Below, piece by piece: positions 32,230-43,050 of a stretch of DNA of 64,000 nt; the first letter of the stretch is position 1; each line of letters starts with the position of its first letter. The position numbers and the translations under genes were made by a program. The stretch comes from Micromonospora lutea (lineage in GTDB: Bacteria; Actinomycetota; Actinomycetes; Mycobacteriales; Micromonosporaceae). The stretch covers positions 62,001 to 126,000 of the forward strand of contig NZ_BOPB01000011.1 of the NCBI RefSeq assembly GCF_016863535.1, in the 5' to 3' direction. The notes under the pieces were generated by a model. The model was given only the letters and a program-made list of their open reading frames with translations. It ran no database searches and was not told the origin of the DNA.

Positions 32230-33756
32230 ATGGCGCTGTCGCAGTTGGCCGGACGGTTCATCGGCGTACGCCGGCACGAGGTCGACCCGGGCGGCGGTGG
32301 CAGCCCTCGCGTGCCGCGGCCGGTCACCGCGGTGGTCGTCGGTGGCGGCATCGCCGGCATGTCCGCGGCGGTGGTGCTCGCCGAACGCGGCATCGAGGTG
32401 ACCGTGCTGGAGGCCGCACCCACCCTGGGTGGTCGGCTCGGCGCCTGGCCGGAAACCCTCGCCGACGGCACCTGCCAGCTCAACGAGCACGGCTTCCACG
32501 CCTTCTTCCGGCAGTACTACAACTGGCGGAACATCCTGCGCCGGGTCGATCCGGCCCTGCGGTTCCTGCGGCCCGTCCCCGGCTATCCGGTGCTCAGCGC
32601 CGAGTGGCCGACCGAGGAGTTCGGGCGACTGCCGCCCGCGCCACCGGCGAACCTGCTCACCCTGCTCGTCCGCAGCCCCAGCCTCCGCCTGCGGGACCTG
32701 CGCGGAATGGACCGGGACGCGGCCCTGCCACTGCTGACGTACGACCCGGTACGCACCTACGCCGAGTTCGACCACACCACCGCCGACGAGTTGCTCGACT
32801 CGTTACGGCTGCCCGACCGGGCCCGGGCGATGCTCTTCGAGGTCTTCTCCCACTCGTTCTTCAACCACGAAGCCGACATGTCGGCCGCCGAGATGATCGC
32901 GCAGTTCCACTTCTACCTGCTCGGCAACCCGGAAGGGCTGGCCTTCGACTGTCCTGACGAGGATTACGCCACGGCGATCTGGGGGCCGCTGGCCCGGCAC
33001 GTCGAGCGCCACGGCGGCCGGATCCGCACCGGCGAACCGGTGACCGGACTGCGCCGCGACGCCGACGGCTGGCGGGTGCACAGCACCGACGGCACGTACC
33101 GGGCCGGACATGTGGTGCTCGCCGTCGACCCGCCCGCACTCGCCGCCCTGGTCGCGGAATCGCCCATGCTGGCCGAGCAGGCTCCGGCGCTGGCAGCGGT
33201 GACGCCCGCGTACGGTCGGCCCGGTCCGCCGTACGCGGTCGCCCGGTACTGGTGCGACGGGGACGTCGACCCGGAGCGGGCGATCTTCAGTGGGGTGTCC
33301 CGACAGCCCACGCTGGACTCGGTGACGCTGTACCACCGGCTGGAACGCGAGTCCCGCGAGTGGGCCGAGCGGACCGGTGGCTCGGTCATCGAGCTGCACG
33401 CGTACGCCTGCGAGCCGGGGGTGCCCGCCACCGACCTGGCCGAACGGATGCGGAGCGAGCTGGCCGTGCTCTGGCCGGAGACCGCGCGACTGCGGGTACG
33501 GCACCTGTGCGCGCGGGTCGAGGCGAAGGCACCGGCCTTCACACCGGGCGGCCATGCCGGACGTCCCGGTGTCCGCACCGACGCCGCCGGTCTCTATCTG
33601 GCCGGCGACGGCATCAGGACGAACTTCCCCAGCGCCCTGATGGAGCGCGCGGCGGCCACCGGTGTCCTCGCGGCCAACCACATCCTGCAGGCCGAGGGTG
33701 GTGCGACCGAGCCGGTCCACTCGATCCGGCCGCGTGGTCTGCTCGCCCGACGCTGA
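32230..33756 (+). CDS. FAD-dependent oxidoreductase, carotene desaturase-like
   Basis: A 508-residue flavoprotein of the phytoene desaturase/isorenieratene synthase-like group. The dinucleotide-binding site is VVVGGGIAGMSAAVVLAERG with the adjoining EAAPTLGGRLGAW, and a C-terminal FAD motif is LYLAGDGIRTNFPSALMERA. FNEHGFHAFFRQYYNW, read as QLNEHGFHAFFRQYYNW, resembles the central region of CrtU-type and oxidase members. It has no Rieske cluster. GGGGAGG seven bases before ATG 32230 fixes the start, although the frame extends upstream. No other carotenoid gene is near, so its substrate is unknown. Confidence 0.85.
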   Translation: MALSQLAGRFIGVRRHEVDPGGGGSPRVPRPVTAVVVGGGIAGMSAAVVLAERGIEVTVLEAAPTLGGRLGAWPETLADGTCQLNEHGFHAFFRQYYNWRNILRRVDPALRFLRPVPGYPVLSAEWPTEEFGRLPPAPPANLLTLLVRSPSLRLRDLRGMDRDAALPLLTYDPVRTYAEFDHTTADELLDSLRLPDRARAMLFEVFSHSFFNHEADMSAAEMIAQFHFYLLGNPEGLAFDCPDEDYATAIWGPLARHVERHGGRIRTGEPVTGLRRDADGWRVHSTDGTYRAGHVVLAVDPPALAALVAESPMLAEQAPALAAVTPAYGRPGPPYAVARYWCDGDVDPERAIFSGVSRQPTLDSVTLYHRLERESREWAERTGGSVIELHAYACEPGVPATDLAERMRSELAVLWPETARLRVRHLCARVEAKAPAFTPGGHAGRPGVRTDAAGLYLAGDGIRTNFPSALMERAAATGVLAANHILQAEGGATEPVHSIRPRGLLARR

Positions 33757-33840
33757 CCTGGCGGCACCCCCGTGGTGCGGGTCGCCGCTGCGTGAGACTC
33801 ACCGGCGCTCGTGCCTTCTGTGCAGGTCAGAGATATTCGG

Positions 33841-33914
33841 AGCCCCCGGCCGGGATCGAACCGGCGACATCCCGCTTACAAGGCGGGTGCTCTGGCCAGC
33901 TGAGCTACAGGGGC
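33841..33914 (-). tRNA. tRNA-Thr (anticodon UGU)
   Basis: On the minus strand a full cloverleaf of 74 nt: acceptor GCCCCTG pairs with CGGGGGC (one G-U), D arm GCTCAGCTGGCCAGAGC, anticodon stem-loop CCGCCTTGTAAGCGG with TGT in the loop, and T arm GCCGGTTCGATCCCGGC. The CCA end is not encoded. A TATGCT about 14 bases upstream (plus 33929-33934) could be its -10 box. Confidence 0.96.
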
Positions 33915-34223
33915 GTTGTGTCGTGGTCAGCATAGCGACCGGCGTCAGGTTTTCCTGCTCGGCAGGGCCCCCGAGCATGGGAAACGTCAACATCCCGACC
34001 TGTGGGCGTCGATTCATGTCCGACCGTGCCCGAGTGACCGGAATGCCAGAGCTTCGGAAATACCGGACCTTGGCATTGCGGCGAAAGCCGTTTACCGTGC
34101 AGTGACACAGCCGACGCGAGCACGCCTCACGCCGGCCGTGGCGCCGGTACGGGCCTCCGTGCCGGTCGCTCCTTCACTCGGATCGTCCGGCACGTTCCTG
34201 CCGGTGAAAGGAAGCGTCCCCTC
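33915..34223. other. Intergenic promoter region between tRNA-Thr and msiK
   Basis: About 309 bases with no supported gene. It must hold the minus-strand tRNA promoter and the plus-strand msiK promoter. GAAAGGAAG precedes the msiK ATG as ribosome binding site; no strong -35/-10 pair for msiK could be picked out. Confidence 0.5.
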
Positions 34224-35315
<1,092 letters not shown>

Positions 35316-35325
35316 CGTAGCAACC

Positions 35326-35364
35326 GCGAAGGGGCGGTCCGCCGATGGCGGGCCGCCCCTTCGC
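35326..35364 (+). terminator. 12-bp hairpin after msiK
   Basis: GCGAAGGGGCGG and CCGCCCCTTCGC form a perfect stem around a 15-base loop, 11 bases past the msiK stop. It also lies just beyond the end of rlmB on the other strand and may serve both. Confidence 0.8.
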
Positions 35365-35383
35365 GCGTACGCTCTCCGGCTTC

Positions 35384-36505
35384 TCAGCCCTCGACGGCCC
35401 GGCGGCGCGCCACCTCGGCCAGGGTGACCGCAGCGGCCACGCTCGCGTTGAGCGACTCCACCTCGGAGATCATCGGGATGCTGACGGTGAGGTCGCAGGT
35501 CTGCCCGACCAGGCGGGACAGCCCCCGGCCCTCCGAGCCGACCACCACGACGAGCGGACCGACGGCGGCTTCCAGGTCGTACAGGTCGGTTTCCCCGTCG
35601 GCGTCCAGGCCGACCACCACGAACCCGGCATCCCGGCAGGCCTTCAACGACCGGGTCAGGTTGGTCACCTGGGCCACCGGCACCCGGGCCGCAGCGCCCG
35701 CACTGGTCCGCCAGGCGGTCGCGGTGATCCCGGCGGCCCGGCGCTCCGGCACGAAGACGCCCTGCGCGCCGAAAGCGGCGGCGGAACGGATCACCGCACC
35801 GAGGTTGCGCGGATCGGTGACCCCGTCCAGGGCCACCAGCAGCGGTGCCGGCTGTTCCAGTGCGGCGGCGACCACATCGTCGAACGGCTCGTACGCGAAC
35901 GGCGGCACCTGGAGACCGACGCCCTGGTGCAGCACGCCCCCGGTCATCCGGTCCAGTTCGGCGCGGCTGACGTCGAGGATCGCGACACCCCGGTCGGCGG
36001 CCGTACGAATGATCTCCTTGACCCGGTCGTCGACGTCGATACCCTGCGCCGTGTAGAGCGCGGTCGCCGGAACCTGGGTACGCAGCGCCTCCAGCACCGG
36101 GTTACGACCGACCAGCAGTTCCGGGCTGTCCTTCGCCGGGTTGGACTTGCGGCCCGGCGCGACGCGGGGACCGCTGCGCCCGGTGGGCTGCTTCCCCCGG
36201 GCCGGCTTCGCGGCGGCCGCACCCCGGCCGCCACCCTTGCCCCAGGTGGTGTCCTTGCTGCCCGGCTGGCCGATCTTCGGGGCACGCCCCTCCTCGGCAG
36301 CCGCCCGGCGCTCCTTCTCCTGCTTCCAGGCGGTGCGCTGCGGCAGCTTCTCGGTGCCGGAGTACGCCTTGTGCCAGGGTCGTTCGTCGGCCGGCAACGT
36401 CCGGCCGCGCCCGGCGAGAGAGTCCCGGTTCTTTCCGCCGGACCCCTTCGGGGCACTGGCCTTCGACGTTACCCGCCGGCCACGGCGCTGAGAATTGCCG
36501 GCCAT
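35384..36505 (-). CDS. rlmB: 23S rRNA (guanosine-2'-O-)-methyltransferase RlmB
   Basis: A 373-residue SpoU/TrmH-family methyltransferase. The first ~125 residues are a basic, Gly/Lys/Arg-rich extension usual in actinobacterial members; then the N-terminal L30e-like domain ([11 protein letters not shown]) and the knotted SPOUT domain with [18 protein letters not shown] (motif 1), [11 protein letters not shown] (motif 2) and [16 protein letters not shown] (motif 3). It methylates the ribose of G2251 in 23S rRNA in E. coli. The ATG overlaps the cysS stop as TGATG, so the two genes are co-translated. Confidence 0.93.
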   Translation of the reverse strand: MAGNSQRRGRRVTSKASAPKGSGGKNRDSLAGRGRTLPADERPWHKAYSGTEKLPQRTAWKQEKERRAAAEEGRAPKIGQPGSKDTTWGKGGGRGAAAAKPARGKQPTGRSGPRVAPGRKSNPAKDSPELLVGRNPVLEALRTQVPATALYTAQGIDVDDRVKEIIRTAADRGVAILDVSRAELDRMTGGVLHQGVGLQVPPFAYEPFDDVVAAALEQPAPLLVALDGVTDPRNLGAVIRSAAAFGAQGVFVPERRAAGITATAWRTSAGAAARVPVAQVTNLTRSLKACRDAGFVVVGLDADGETDLYDLEAAVGPLVVVVGSEGRGLSRLVGQTCDLTVSIPMISEVESLNASVAAAVTLAEVARRRAVEG

Positions 36506-37920
36506 CAGTCCTGCTCTCCAATAGTCCAACGCGGCCCCTGTGGGGTGTCCTCGACCACCACTCCGGCCCGCTTGAGTTGATCCCGCAGCGCATCTGCGGC
36601 GGCCCAGTCCTTGCGGACCCGGGCCTGCGCGCGCTGTTCCAGTGCCAGGGCGATCAGGGAGTCCACCACACCACGGAGGTCGCTCGCCCGGGCTCCGCCG
36701 GTCCACGCCGGGTCGAGAGGGTCGACCCCGAGGATATCCAGCATGGCGCGGACGCTGGCGAGCGTGGTGCGGACGGTCACATCGTCCCCGACGGCCAGCG
36801 CGCTGTTGCCCTCCCGCAGCACCTCGTGCAGGGTCGCCAGCGCAGCCGAGGTGTTCAGGTCGTCGTCCATCGCCGCGACGAACCCGTCGGGCAGGTCGCC
36901 GTGGCCACCGGCACCGACTCGTTCCACGGCCCGCGTCACGAAGCCCTCGATCCGCCGGTACGCGACGGCCGCCTCGCGCAGCGCCTCCTCGGAGTAGTCG
37001 ATCCGCGAGCGGTAGTGGGCGGCCACGTAGTAGTAGCGCAGTTCGACCGGTCGCACCCCGAGGGACGCGACATACTCCAGGTCGAGGGCGTTGCCCAGCG
37101 ACTTGCCCATCTTCGTCCCGCCGATGCCGAGCAGGCCGTGATGCACCCAGTACCGGGCGAAGGGCAGGCCGGCCGCCTCGGACTGGGCCAACTCGTTCTC
37201 GTGGTGCGGGAAGGTCAGATCCAGCCCGCCGCCGTGGATGTCGAACTCCGCGCCCAGGTAGCGCCAGCACATCGCCGAGCACTCGATGTGCCAGCCGGGT
37301 CGGCCCTGCCCCCACGGCGACGGCCAGGCGGCGTCCGCCGGCTCGTCCGGCTTGGCCCCCTTCCAGAGGGCGAAGTCACGCGGGTCGCGCTTTCCCCGGT
37401 CCGGTGCGTCACCGGCGGACTGCATGTCGTCCGGCGACTGGTTGGACAACGCTCCGTAGCCGGGCCACGAGCAGACGTCGAAGTACACGTCACCCGAGCC
37501 GTCGGTGGCCGGGTAGGCATGCCCCCGCTCGATCAACCGGGCGATCAGTTCGTGCATCTCCGGAATGTGGCCGGTGGCCCGTGGTTCGTAGGTCGGTGGC
37601 AGCACGTTCAACGCCCGGTACGCCTCGGCGAGCTTCAACTCGTTGGCGTACGCGATCGACCAGAAGGGGCGCTGCTGCTCCTGCGCCTTGACCAGGATCT
37701 TGTCGTCGATGTCGGTCACGTTGCGGATGAAGGTGACCTGGAAACCGGCGGCCGACAGCCAGCGACGCAACACGTCGTAGTTGACGCCGGAGCGAAGATG
37801 GCCGATGTGCGGCGGTGCCTGAAGGGTGAGACCACACAGGTAGACCCCCACCTTGCCGGCTTCCCGCGGAACGAAGTCCCGCACCGATCGGGTGGCGGTG
37901 TCATACAGGCGCAGCGTCAC
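36505..37920 (-). CDS. cysS: Cysteinyl-tRNA synthetase
   Basis: A 471-residue class I synthetase. The actinobacterial form of the HIGH region is [19 protein letters not shown] with the Cys zinc ligand, followed by [16 protein letters not shown]; further zinc ligands lie in GWHIECSAM and [17 protein letters not shown] is present as TKMGKSLGN. The C-terminal helical part includes [19 protein letters not shown] at 37920 starts the conserved sequence. Forms a unit with rlmB, a common actinobacterial pairing. Confidence 0.96.
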   Translation of the reverse strand: MTLRLYDTATRSVRDFVPREAGKVGVYLCGLTLQAPPHIGHLRSGVNYDVLRRWLSAAGFQVTFIRNVTDIDDKILVKAQEQQRPFWSIAYANELKLAEAYRALNVLPPTYEPRATGHIPEMHELIARLIERGHAYPATDGSGDVYFDVCSWPGYGALSNQSPDDMQSAGDAPDRGKRDPRDFALWKGAKPDEPADAAWPSPWGQGRPGWHIECSAMCWRYLGAEFDIHGGGLDLTFPHHENELAQSEAAGLPFARYWVHHGLLGIGGTKMGKSLGNALDLEYVASLGVRPVELRYYYVAAHYRSRIDYSEEALREAAVAYRRIEGFVTRAVERVGAGGHGDLPDGFVAAMDDDLNTSAALATLHEVLREGNSALAVGDDVTVRTTLASVRAMLDILGVDPLDPAWTGGARASDLRGVVDSLIALALEQRAQARVRKDWAAADALRDQLKRAGVVVEDTPQGPRWTIGEQD

Positions 37921-38024
37921 CGTACAAGGGTAGCCGTCCGCTGTCGCCCGGTCCGTCCGAGCCTGGTCGGGCCAGCCCGCTCGCCGCCTACCGATGGCCA
38001 CCCGGTGGCCGTACCCTGCTGATC

Positions 38025-38777
38025 GTGACCAGTCCAGCCACCCCGGATGCCGCCGGAGCACCGACAGCGCCGAGCCGAACGACACCAGGCGGATCGGCGC
38101 CGGACGTATCGGCACGGGGTGGATCGGCACGGGGTGGATCGGTGCCGGGCGGTGAGGCGTCACAGACGTTGGACCGGGGCCTACGGTTGCTGCACCTGGT
38201 GGCGGACGTCCCCGGCGGCCTGACCGTCACCGAGGCCGCGAACCAGTTGGGCGTCGGCCGCGCCGCCGTCTACCGACTGATCGGACCGTTGGCCCGGCAC
38301 GGCATGCTGCGCCGGAACGCGGACGGCCGGTTGCGCCTCGGTGCCGGGGTGCTGCACCTGGCCCGGCGGGCCCAGCCACTACTCGCCGAGGGTGCGCTGC
38401 CTGCCCTGCGACGGCTCGCCGAACAGGCCGGAGCCACCGCCCACCTGACCGTGGTGGAGGGTGGTGAGGGGGTCGCGCTGGCGGTGGTCGAGCCGAGTTG
38501 GACGTCGTTTCACGTCGCGTACCGGACCGGGGCTCGGCACCCGCTGGAGCGCGGTGCCGCCGGGCAGGCCATCCTGGCCGGCCGCGCGGGTGACGCCGGC
38601 CCGGTCAGCACCGTCGGTGAGCTGCAACCCGGGGCGTACGGAGTGGCCGCACCGGTGCTCGGAGTCCCCGGCCTGGAGGCGAGTGTCGGGGTGGTGGCAC
38701 TGGCCCCACTGGATGCCGACGCGGTCGGTGCGCAGGTGCTGGCCGCCGCCAAAGCCATCGCCACCGCCCTCACCTGA
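38025..38777 (+). CDS. IclR family transcriptional regulator
   Basis: A 250-residue IclR-type regulator with a disordered N-terminus (about 1-45, encoded by a 15-bp repeat), a winged helix ([51 protein letters not shown]) and a shortened effector domain ending in [10 protein letters not shown]. The effector is not known and the typical target operon is not adjacent: upstream is cysS, divergent. GTG at 38025 is the start. It converges on the subtilase gene across a strong hairpin. Confidence 0.88.
   Translation: MTSPATPDAAGAPTAPSRTTPGGSAPDVSARGGSARGGSVPGGEASQTLDRGLRLLHLVADVPGGLTVTEAANQLGVGRAAVYRLIGPLARHGMLRRNADGRLRLGAGVLHLARRAQPLLAEGALPALRRLAEQAGATAHLTVVEGGEGVALAVVEPSWTSFHVAYRTGARHPLERGAAGQAILAGRAGDAGPVSTVGELQPGAYGVAAPVLGVPGLEASVGVVALAPLDADAVGAQVLAAAKAIATALT
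38091..38150 (+). repeat. Four 15-bp tandem units inside the iclR-type gene
   Basis: Units begin GGATCGGCGCC, GTATCGGCACG, GGATCGGCACGGGGT and GGATCGGTGCC, each 15 bases, so the frame is kept and residues [15 protein letters not shown] and GSVPG result. It lies in the disordered N-terminus and could vary in copy number. Confidence 0.85.
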
Positions 38778-38801
38778 CCGACCGACCATCTCGTCGGTGA
38801 C

Positions 38802-38842
38802 AGCCGAGGGCCGGGCTGGAGATCCCAGCCCGGCCCTCGGCT
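38802..38842. terminator. 18-bp perfect bidirectional hairpin
   Basis: AGCCGAGGGCCGGGCTGG and its exact complement flank an AGATC loop between the convergent IclR and subtilase genes, which end 25 and 32 bases away. The longest perfect stem in the window. Confidence 0.88.
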
Positions 38843-38873
38843 CATCCGTCAGGACGAACGCCTCGTGCCTCGG

Positions 38874-40559
38874 TCAGCGACGAGGCTTGAGCGGGGTGGT
38901 CACCGCCGCGTACGCGTCGATGATGCCGTGCCCGTAGAAGCCGTTGAAGCTGGGCGAGCCGTCGCAGTAGGCGTCGAACTCGGCCGACCGGCCCTCGTTG
39001 GCGTAGCTCACCAGCCGCGGCTGCGGGCAGGCGCGCTCAGCCGCCGTCCGGAGAAGCTGCTGCTCGACCAGACCCGGTGCCATGCCGTAACCATTGCGGC
39101 CCTGCTGCTTGCCGTAGCGGCTGACGATCAGCGCGGCCACCCCGGAGGCGTGCGGTGCCGCCATCGAGGTGCCCTGGAGGTAGGTGTAGTACCCGCAGAC
39201 CCCGTTGGCCTTGCACTCCTTGAACACGAAGGTCTCGGCCTCCGGCACGATGTTGCCGTCCTCGTCGACCGCGCCCTCCTCCTGGAGGACCTTCTTGGGG
39301 TAGGTGGAGAGGATCATGTTGGCGTCGGTGCGGAACGTGTCGGTGCCGAAGCCGTCGCGGAACCAGCCGCCCGGCGCGGCGACAGCGGTCTGCTCGGTGC
39401 CGTAGTTCGAGTAGTCGGCCTTCTTACCGGACGGGCCGACCGAGGCGACGCTGATGACGTGCGCCCCTTCCGTGGGCAGGTTCCAGCAGCTGTCGTTGTC
39501 GATCTCGCGCGGGTACGGCGCGACATCACCGTAGTTGGGGCTGGAGACGTCGGTACGCGGGTCGCCCAGGTCCTCGTGGTTGTTGCCGAGCGCGCCGACC
39601 AGGGTGACGCCCCGGTTGTGGGCGAAGGTCAGGGCCCGCTTCATGGCCCGGATGGTGGCCCGCTGCGCCGCCTGCGCCTCCGGCGAGTCGGCCGGGTTCG
39701 CGGTGCAGTTGTAGAGCCACGGGTCGACGTAGAAGGACATGTTGACCACGTCGAGACCCGACCGGCCCGCGTGCAGCAGGGCGTTGACCACCGGGTTGAG
39801 GAAGAAGTAGCCCGAGTCCTGACCGCCCTTGAGGTTGACCAGGGACACCTTGGGGGCGACGCCGGAGAGGCCGAAGCCGTTGGCGGCGGCACCGATGGTG
39901 CCGGCGACGTGGGTACCGTGACCGCCGTCGTCGGTGCCGGCCGGGTCGAGGCAGCTCGCCACCTCGCACTCGCCGTCGATCTCCGGGATGTCGGGCGCGA
40001 AGTTGCGCGACAGCGCCCAGTTGAAGTTCGGCGCGATGTCGGGGTGACTGGCGTCGACGCCGGTGTCGAGGACGCCGACGGTGACCCGGCGGTCGCCGGG
40101 CTCCACCGTGCGCGCCTTGTCTGCCCGGATCATCTCCAGGCCCCAGAGCTTGTCGTCCAGCGGGTCGAGTTTCTTGCCCCGCTGCTTACCCGCGCCCTTG
40201 GCGGCCTTCGCGGCCAGCAGATGCTCCTGCTCGACCCGGTCGAGGCGCGGTTTGCGCCCGATCGCCTTCTCCTCCGCCGCGCCGATCAGGGCGGCGGCAG
40301 CGGTCGCCTTCGTCGCGAAGTCGGCCCGGTCGGTCGTCACCTGGTACACACCGACCTCGTCGCTGCGGGACACCACGGTCCCGCCGGCCGACCGGATCGC
40401 GGCGATCGCCGCGTCGGTGGAGACGCCGTCTTCGGCGACCACGGTGAAGGTCCGCAGGCCCGCCGGCTCGGCGCTGGCCGGCACACCAAGACCTGTCACC
40501 GTGAGTGTCAGTGCCGCCGCGGTCGCGACGACGCCGACGGTGAAGCGTTTGCTCACCAC
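38874..40559 (-). CDS. Secreted S8 family serine peptidase (subtilase)
   Basis: A 561-residue subtilisin-like protease. A signal peptide (about 1-30, VVSKRFTVGVVATAAALTL then ASA) is followed by an inhibitor-like propeptide and the catalytic domain: Asp165 in VGVLDTGVD, His214 in GGHGTHVAGT, Ser465 in GTSMAAPHASG, with the oxyanion Asn region GALGNNHED. It is secreted and matured by propeptide removal. GAGAGGA six bases before GTG 40559 supports that start. It follows the HAD gene by 32 bases. Confidence 0.93.
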   Translation of the reverse strand: MVSKRFTVGVVATAAALTLTVTGLGVPASAEPAGLRTFTVVAEDGVSTDAAIAAIRSAGGTVVSRSDEVGVYQVTTDRADFATKATAAAALIGAAEEKAIGRKPRLDRVEQEHLLAAKAAKGAGKQRGKKLDPLDDKLWGLEMIRADKARTVEPGDRRVTVGVLDTGVDASHPDIAPNFNWALSRNFAPDIPEIDGECEVASCLDPAGTDDGGHGTHVAGTIGAAANGFGLSGVAPKVSLVNLKGGQDSGYFFLNPVVNALLHAGRSGLDVVNMSFYVDPWLYNCTANPADSPEAQAAQRATIRAMKRALTFAHNRGVTLVGALGNNHEDLGDPRTDVSSPNYGDVAPYPREIDNDSCWNLPTEGAHVISVASVGPSGKKADYSNYGTEQTAVAAPGGWFRDGFGTDTFRTDANMILSTYPKKVLQEEGAVDEDGNIVPEAETFVFKECKANGVCGYYTYLQGTSMAAPHASGVAALIVSRYGKQQGRNGYGMAPGLVEQQLLRTAAERACPQPRLVSYANEGRSAEFDAYCDGSPSFNGFYGHGIIDAYAAVTTPLKPRR

Positions 40560-40591
40560 ATCGAATCCTCTCGTTGAGGGACGTGGCGTCA

Positions 40592-41332
40592 TCAGACATC
40601 AACACGTGCGGTTTCGCCAGAGCAGTGCCGGATTCGCGGCTGAAGATCCGCTTCGCCGGAAAGGTTGGCCAGCGCCTCGGGCAGCTCGGTCAGTGTCGAG
40701 ACCACGGCGTTCGGCACCACATCGGCCGGTAACCGCTCGCCGCGACGGTCGAGCCAGACGGCACGCAGTCCGGCCTGCTGCGCTGCGACGACGTCATGAG
40801 CCAGGTTGTCACCGACGTGCACCACCTGGCCCGGATCCACTCCGGCGGCAGCACACACAGCCGCGTAGAACGTCGGGTCCGGCTTCTTCGGCACTCCGTC
40901 GTGGTGCGCGTACACCTCGAAGGCGAACTGACCGGCGAGGCCGCAGCGCTCCGCGCGGCTGTTGCCGTTGGTGGCGAGGCCCAGCGTCCATCGTTGGCGC
41001 AGGGCGGCCAATGCCGGCAACACGTCGGCGAACGGCCGGGTCAGCGCGAAGCGGCGGGCGAAGTAGAGCTCACCGATGTCGTCCAGGTGGCCACCGAGGC
41101 CGGCCCGGTCCAGCGACCGGGCCAGGGCGGCACGCCGGATCTCGGCGACCGGCGCGACGGCCAGGTCTCCGAAGACCACGTCCCAGTCCGACTCCAGGTC
41201 CGCGAGGGTGACGCCGGCCGCGGCCGGGGTCAGCTCCCGCATCCGCGCCAGTACGGCCGCCAGCCCACCGGTGACGGCGGGACGCAGGTCGATCAGGGTC
41301 TCGTCGACATCGAACACCACGGTGGTCAGCAT
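40592..41332 (-). CDS. HAD superfamily hydrolase
   Basis: A 246-residue HAD phosphatase. Motif I is VVFDVDETLIDL (nucleophile Asp), motif II LATNGNSRAE, motif III Lys in VPKKPDPTFY and motif IV HVGDNLAHDVVAAQQAG. The cap is a C1-type helical domain after motif I. Substrates of this class are small phosphorylated metabolites; none can be assigned. The gene lies 13 bases after the DMT transporter gene and probably shares its transcript. Confidence 0.9.
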   Translation of the reverse strand: MLTTVVFDVDETLIDLRPAVTGGLAAVLARMRELTPAAAGVTLADLESDWDVVFGDLAVAPVAEIRRAALARSLDRAGLGGHLDDIGELYFARRFALTRPFADVLPALAALRQRWTLGLATNGNSRAERCGLAGQFAFEVYAHHDGVPKKPDPTFYAAVCAAAGVDPGQVVHVGDNLAHDVVAAQQAGLRAVWLDRRGERLPADVVPNAVVSTLTELPEALANLSGEADLQPRIRHCSGETARVDV

Positions 41333-41345
41333 GACGCCCAGCCTG

Positions 41346-42305
41346 TCACCGCAGGGCCGGCTCCGTCGCCTCCGTCCGGGTCGGCTCGACGGGGGCCCGC
41401 AGTTCGTCGAGGCGGACCAGCGCCACACCCGCGACGATCAGCAACCCGCCGAACAGTTGCACCACCGTCGGCAACTCCCCCAGCACCAGCCAGGCGATCA
41501 GCACCGCGAACAGCACCTCGGTCAGCCCGACGAACGAGGCCAGCCGCGAACCGAGCGTCCGCACGGCGGCGATCCCGGTCAGGTAGGCGACCACCGCGGC
41601 CACCAGCGTCAGGCCGACGATCGGTACCAGCCAACTGGTTTCCGTGCCGGCGAACTGCACGGTGTCGAAGGTGGCCCGCAGCGGCAGCGTCCCGGTCAGA
41701 CCGAGCAGCAGCAGCACGCCGGCACCGGCGGCCATTCCGCCGCTGGCCATCACCATCGACGGGAGGGCGGGGTCGACCCGACCGGCGAGCACGAAGTACC
41801 CGGCCAGGCCGACCGCCGCGCCGAGCCCCCAGAGCACGCCGACCAGGTCGAGTCGGCCCGCCCCGGTCAGGTCGAGCACGAAGACCAGGCCGGCCACGGC
41901 CGCCGCCGACCCGGCGACGGTCAGCCGACGAGGACGCTGACCCTGCACCAGCCAGGTCCATCCGACGACGAGGACGATGCCGAGATACTCCAGCAGCAGC
42001 GCGACGCCGACCGGCAGATAGCGCACCGCGTTGAAGAAACACGCCTGAGCCACCGCGACGCCGAGCACCCCGAAGACGCCGATCGAGGCGAGGTTCCGGC
42101 GCAACACCTGCCACCGCCCGCGCAGCACGAGCATTGCGGGCACCGCCAGGACCAGGGCGGCGATGCCGACCCGGGCGATGACCACCGCCTCGGCCGACCA
42201 GCCGTCGTCGATGAGGGATCGCGCGAAGGTGCCTGAGGTGGCGAAGGTGATCGCGGAGAGCAGGGCCAGCGCGAGGCCGGCACCTGCGGCGGGCGGTTGA
42301 CCCAT
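41346..42305 (-). CDS. DMT/EamA family transporter
   Basis: A 319-residue ten-helix transporter with two EamA repeats: the first from LALALLSAITFATSGTFAR to AVAGLVFVLDL, the second from GLGAAVGLAGYFVLAG to GGLLIVAGVALVRL, with the family motif LTEVLFAVLIAWLVLGE in the second half. Such proteins export metabolites or amino acids. GGAGAG precedes ATG 42305. It is divergent from the CGNR zinc-finger protein, which may regulate it. Confidence 0.9.
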   Translation of the reverse strand: MGQPPAAGAGLALALLSAITFATSGTFARSLIDDGWSAEAVVIARVGIAALVLAVPAMLVLRGRWQVLRRNLASIGVFGVLGVAVAQACFFNAVRYLPVGVALLLEYLGIVLVVGWTWLVQGQRPRRLTVAGSAAAVAGLVFVLDLTGAGRLDLVGVLWGLGAAVGLAGYFVLAGRVDPALPSMVMASGGMAAGAGVLLLLGLTGTLPLRATFDTVQFAGTETSWLVPIVGLTLVAAVVAYLTGIAAVRTLGSRLASFVGLTEVLFAVLIAWLVLGELPTVVQLFGGLLIVAGVALVRLDELRAPVEPTRTEATEPALR

Positions 42306-42354
42306 GGACTCTCCTTGGCACGACTGCCCGCCATGGGCAAAATAGGTTACGCCG

Positions 42355-42933
42355 ATGACGCTAGACGGGGCCACGACAGGAGTCAAGTTGCTTTTCGCTC
42401 ATGACACCGAATGTTCGCTGATCGCCGCCGCCGCGCTGGTGAACACCGCCGGTTCCGACGGGGACGGGCTCCCGGACGTCGCCGCCCTCGACGCCTTCTA
42501 CCACCGGCACGCCTACAGCGGCCGGCACGAACACACCGAGGCCGAACTGCGGGCGGTACGCGCGCTGCGTACCCGCCTCCGCCGGATCTGGCACGCCGAG
42601 GTCGACGAGATCGTGTCGATCGTCAACGCCCTGCTCCGCGAGCACCGTGCGCTGCCCCAACTCGTCACGCACGACGCCGAGCCGTACCACCTGCACGCCG
42701 TACCCCGGGACGCCCCGCTGGCCACCCGGATGGCGGTCGAGGCGGCGATGGCGATCGCCGACGTGGTACGCGGCGGCGAGCTGCGCCGGCTACGCATCTG
42801 CGACCACCCTGACTGCGACAACGTGCTGGTCGACCTCTCCAAGAACCGCTCCCGTCGATTCTGCGAGGCCGGCTGCGGCAACCGGGCCGCAGTCAGCGCC
42901 TACCGCGCCCGCAAGGCGGCCGCCCGACCGTGA
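42355..42933 (+). CDS. CGNR zinc finger (ABATE-type) regulator
   Basis: A 192-residue protein with the N-terminal ABATE-like domain (ALVNTAGSDGDGLPDV, ELRAVRALRTRLR) and a C-terminal CGNR zinc finger: ICDHPDCDNVLVDLSKNRSR, then FCEAGCGNRAAVSAYRARK. Members bind DNA and are stress-type regulators. Placement with only 49 bp to a divergent DMT exporter suggests control of it. Confidence 0.9.
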   Translation: MTLDGATTGVKLLFAHDTECSLIAAAALVNTAGSDGDGLPDVAALDAFYHRHAYSGRHEHTEAELRAVRALRTRLRRIWHAEVDEIVSIVNALLREHRALPQLVTHDAEPYHLHAVPRDAPLATRMAVEAAMAIADVVRGGELRRLRICDHPDCDNVLVDLSKNRSRRFCEAGCGNRAAVSAYRARKAAARP

Positions 42934-42970
42934 CGCCGGCACCGGCTGCGTGGATCGAGGGCAGCGTGTG

Positions 42971-43014
42971 GTGGGTAGATCTGTTGTCGTTCCAGCGACA
43001 ACAGATCTACCCAC
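42971..43014. repeat. 19-bp perfect inverted repeat with BglII core
   Basis: GTGGGTAGATCTGTTGTCG and its exact complement flank a TTCCAG loop. It lies between the convergent CGNR and fumC genes (38 bp after the former, 37 bp before the end of the latter), so it may end both transcripts, but its low GC stem is unlike the other terminators here and more like a dispersed REP-type element. Confidence 0.85.
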
Positions 43015-43050
43015 CCGGCACGATCGGAGCTGGTCAGCGGAGCCTGCCGA

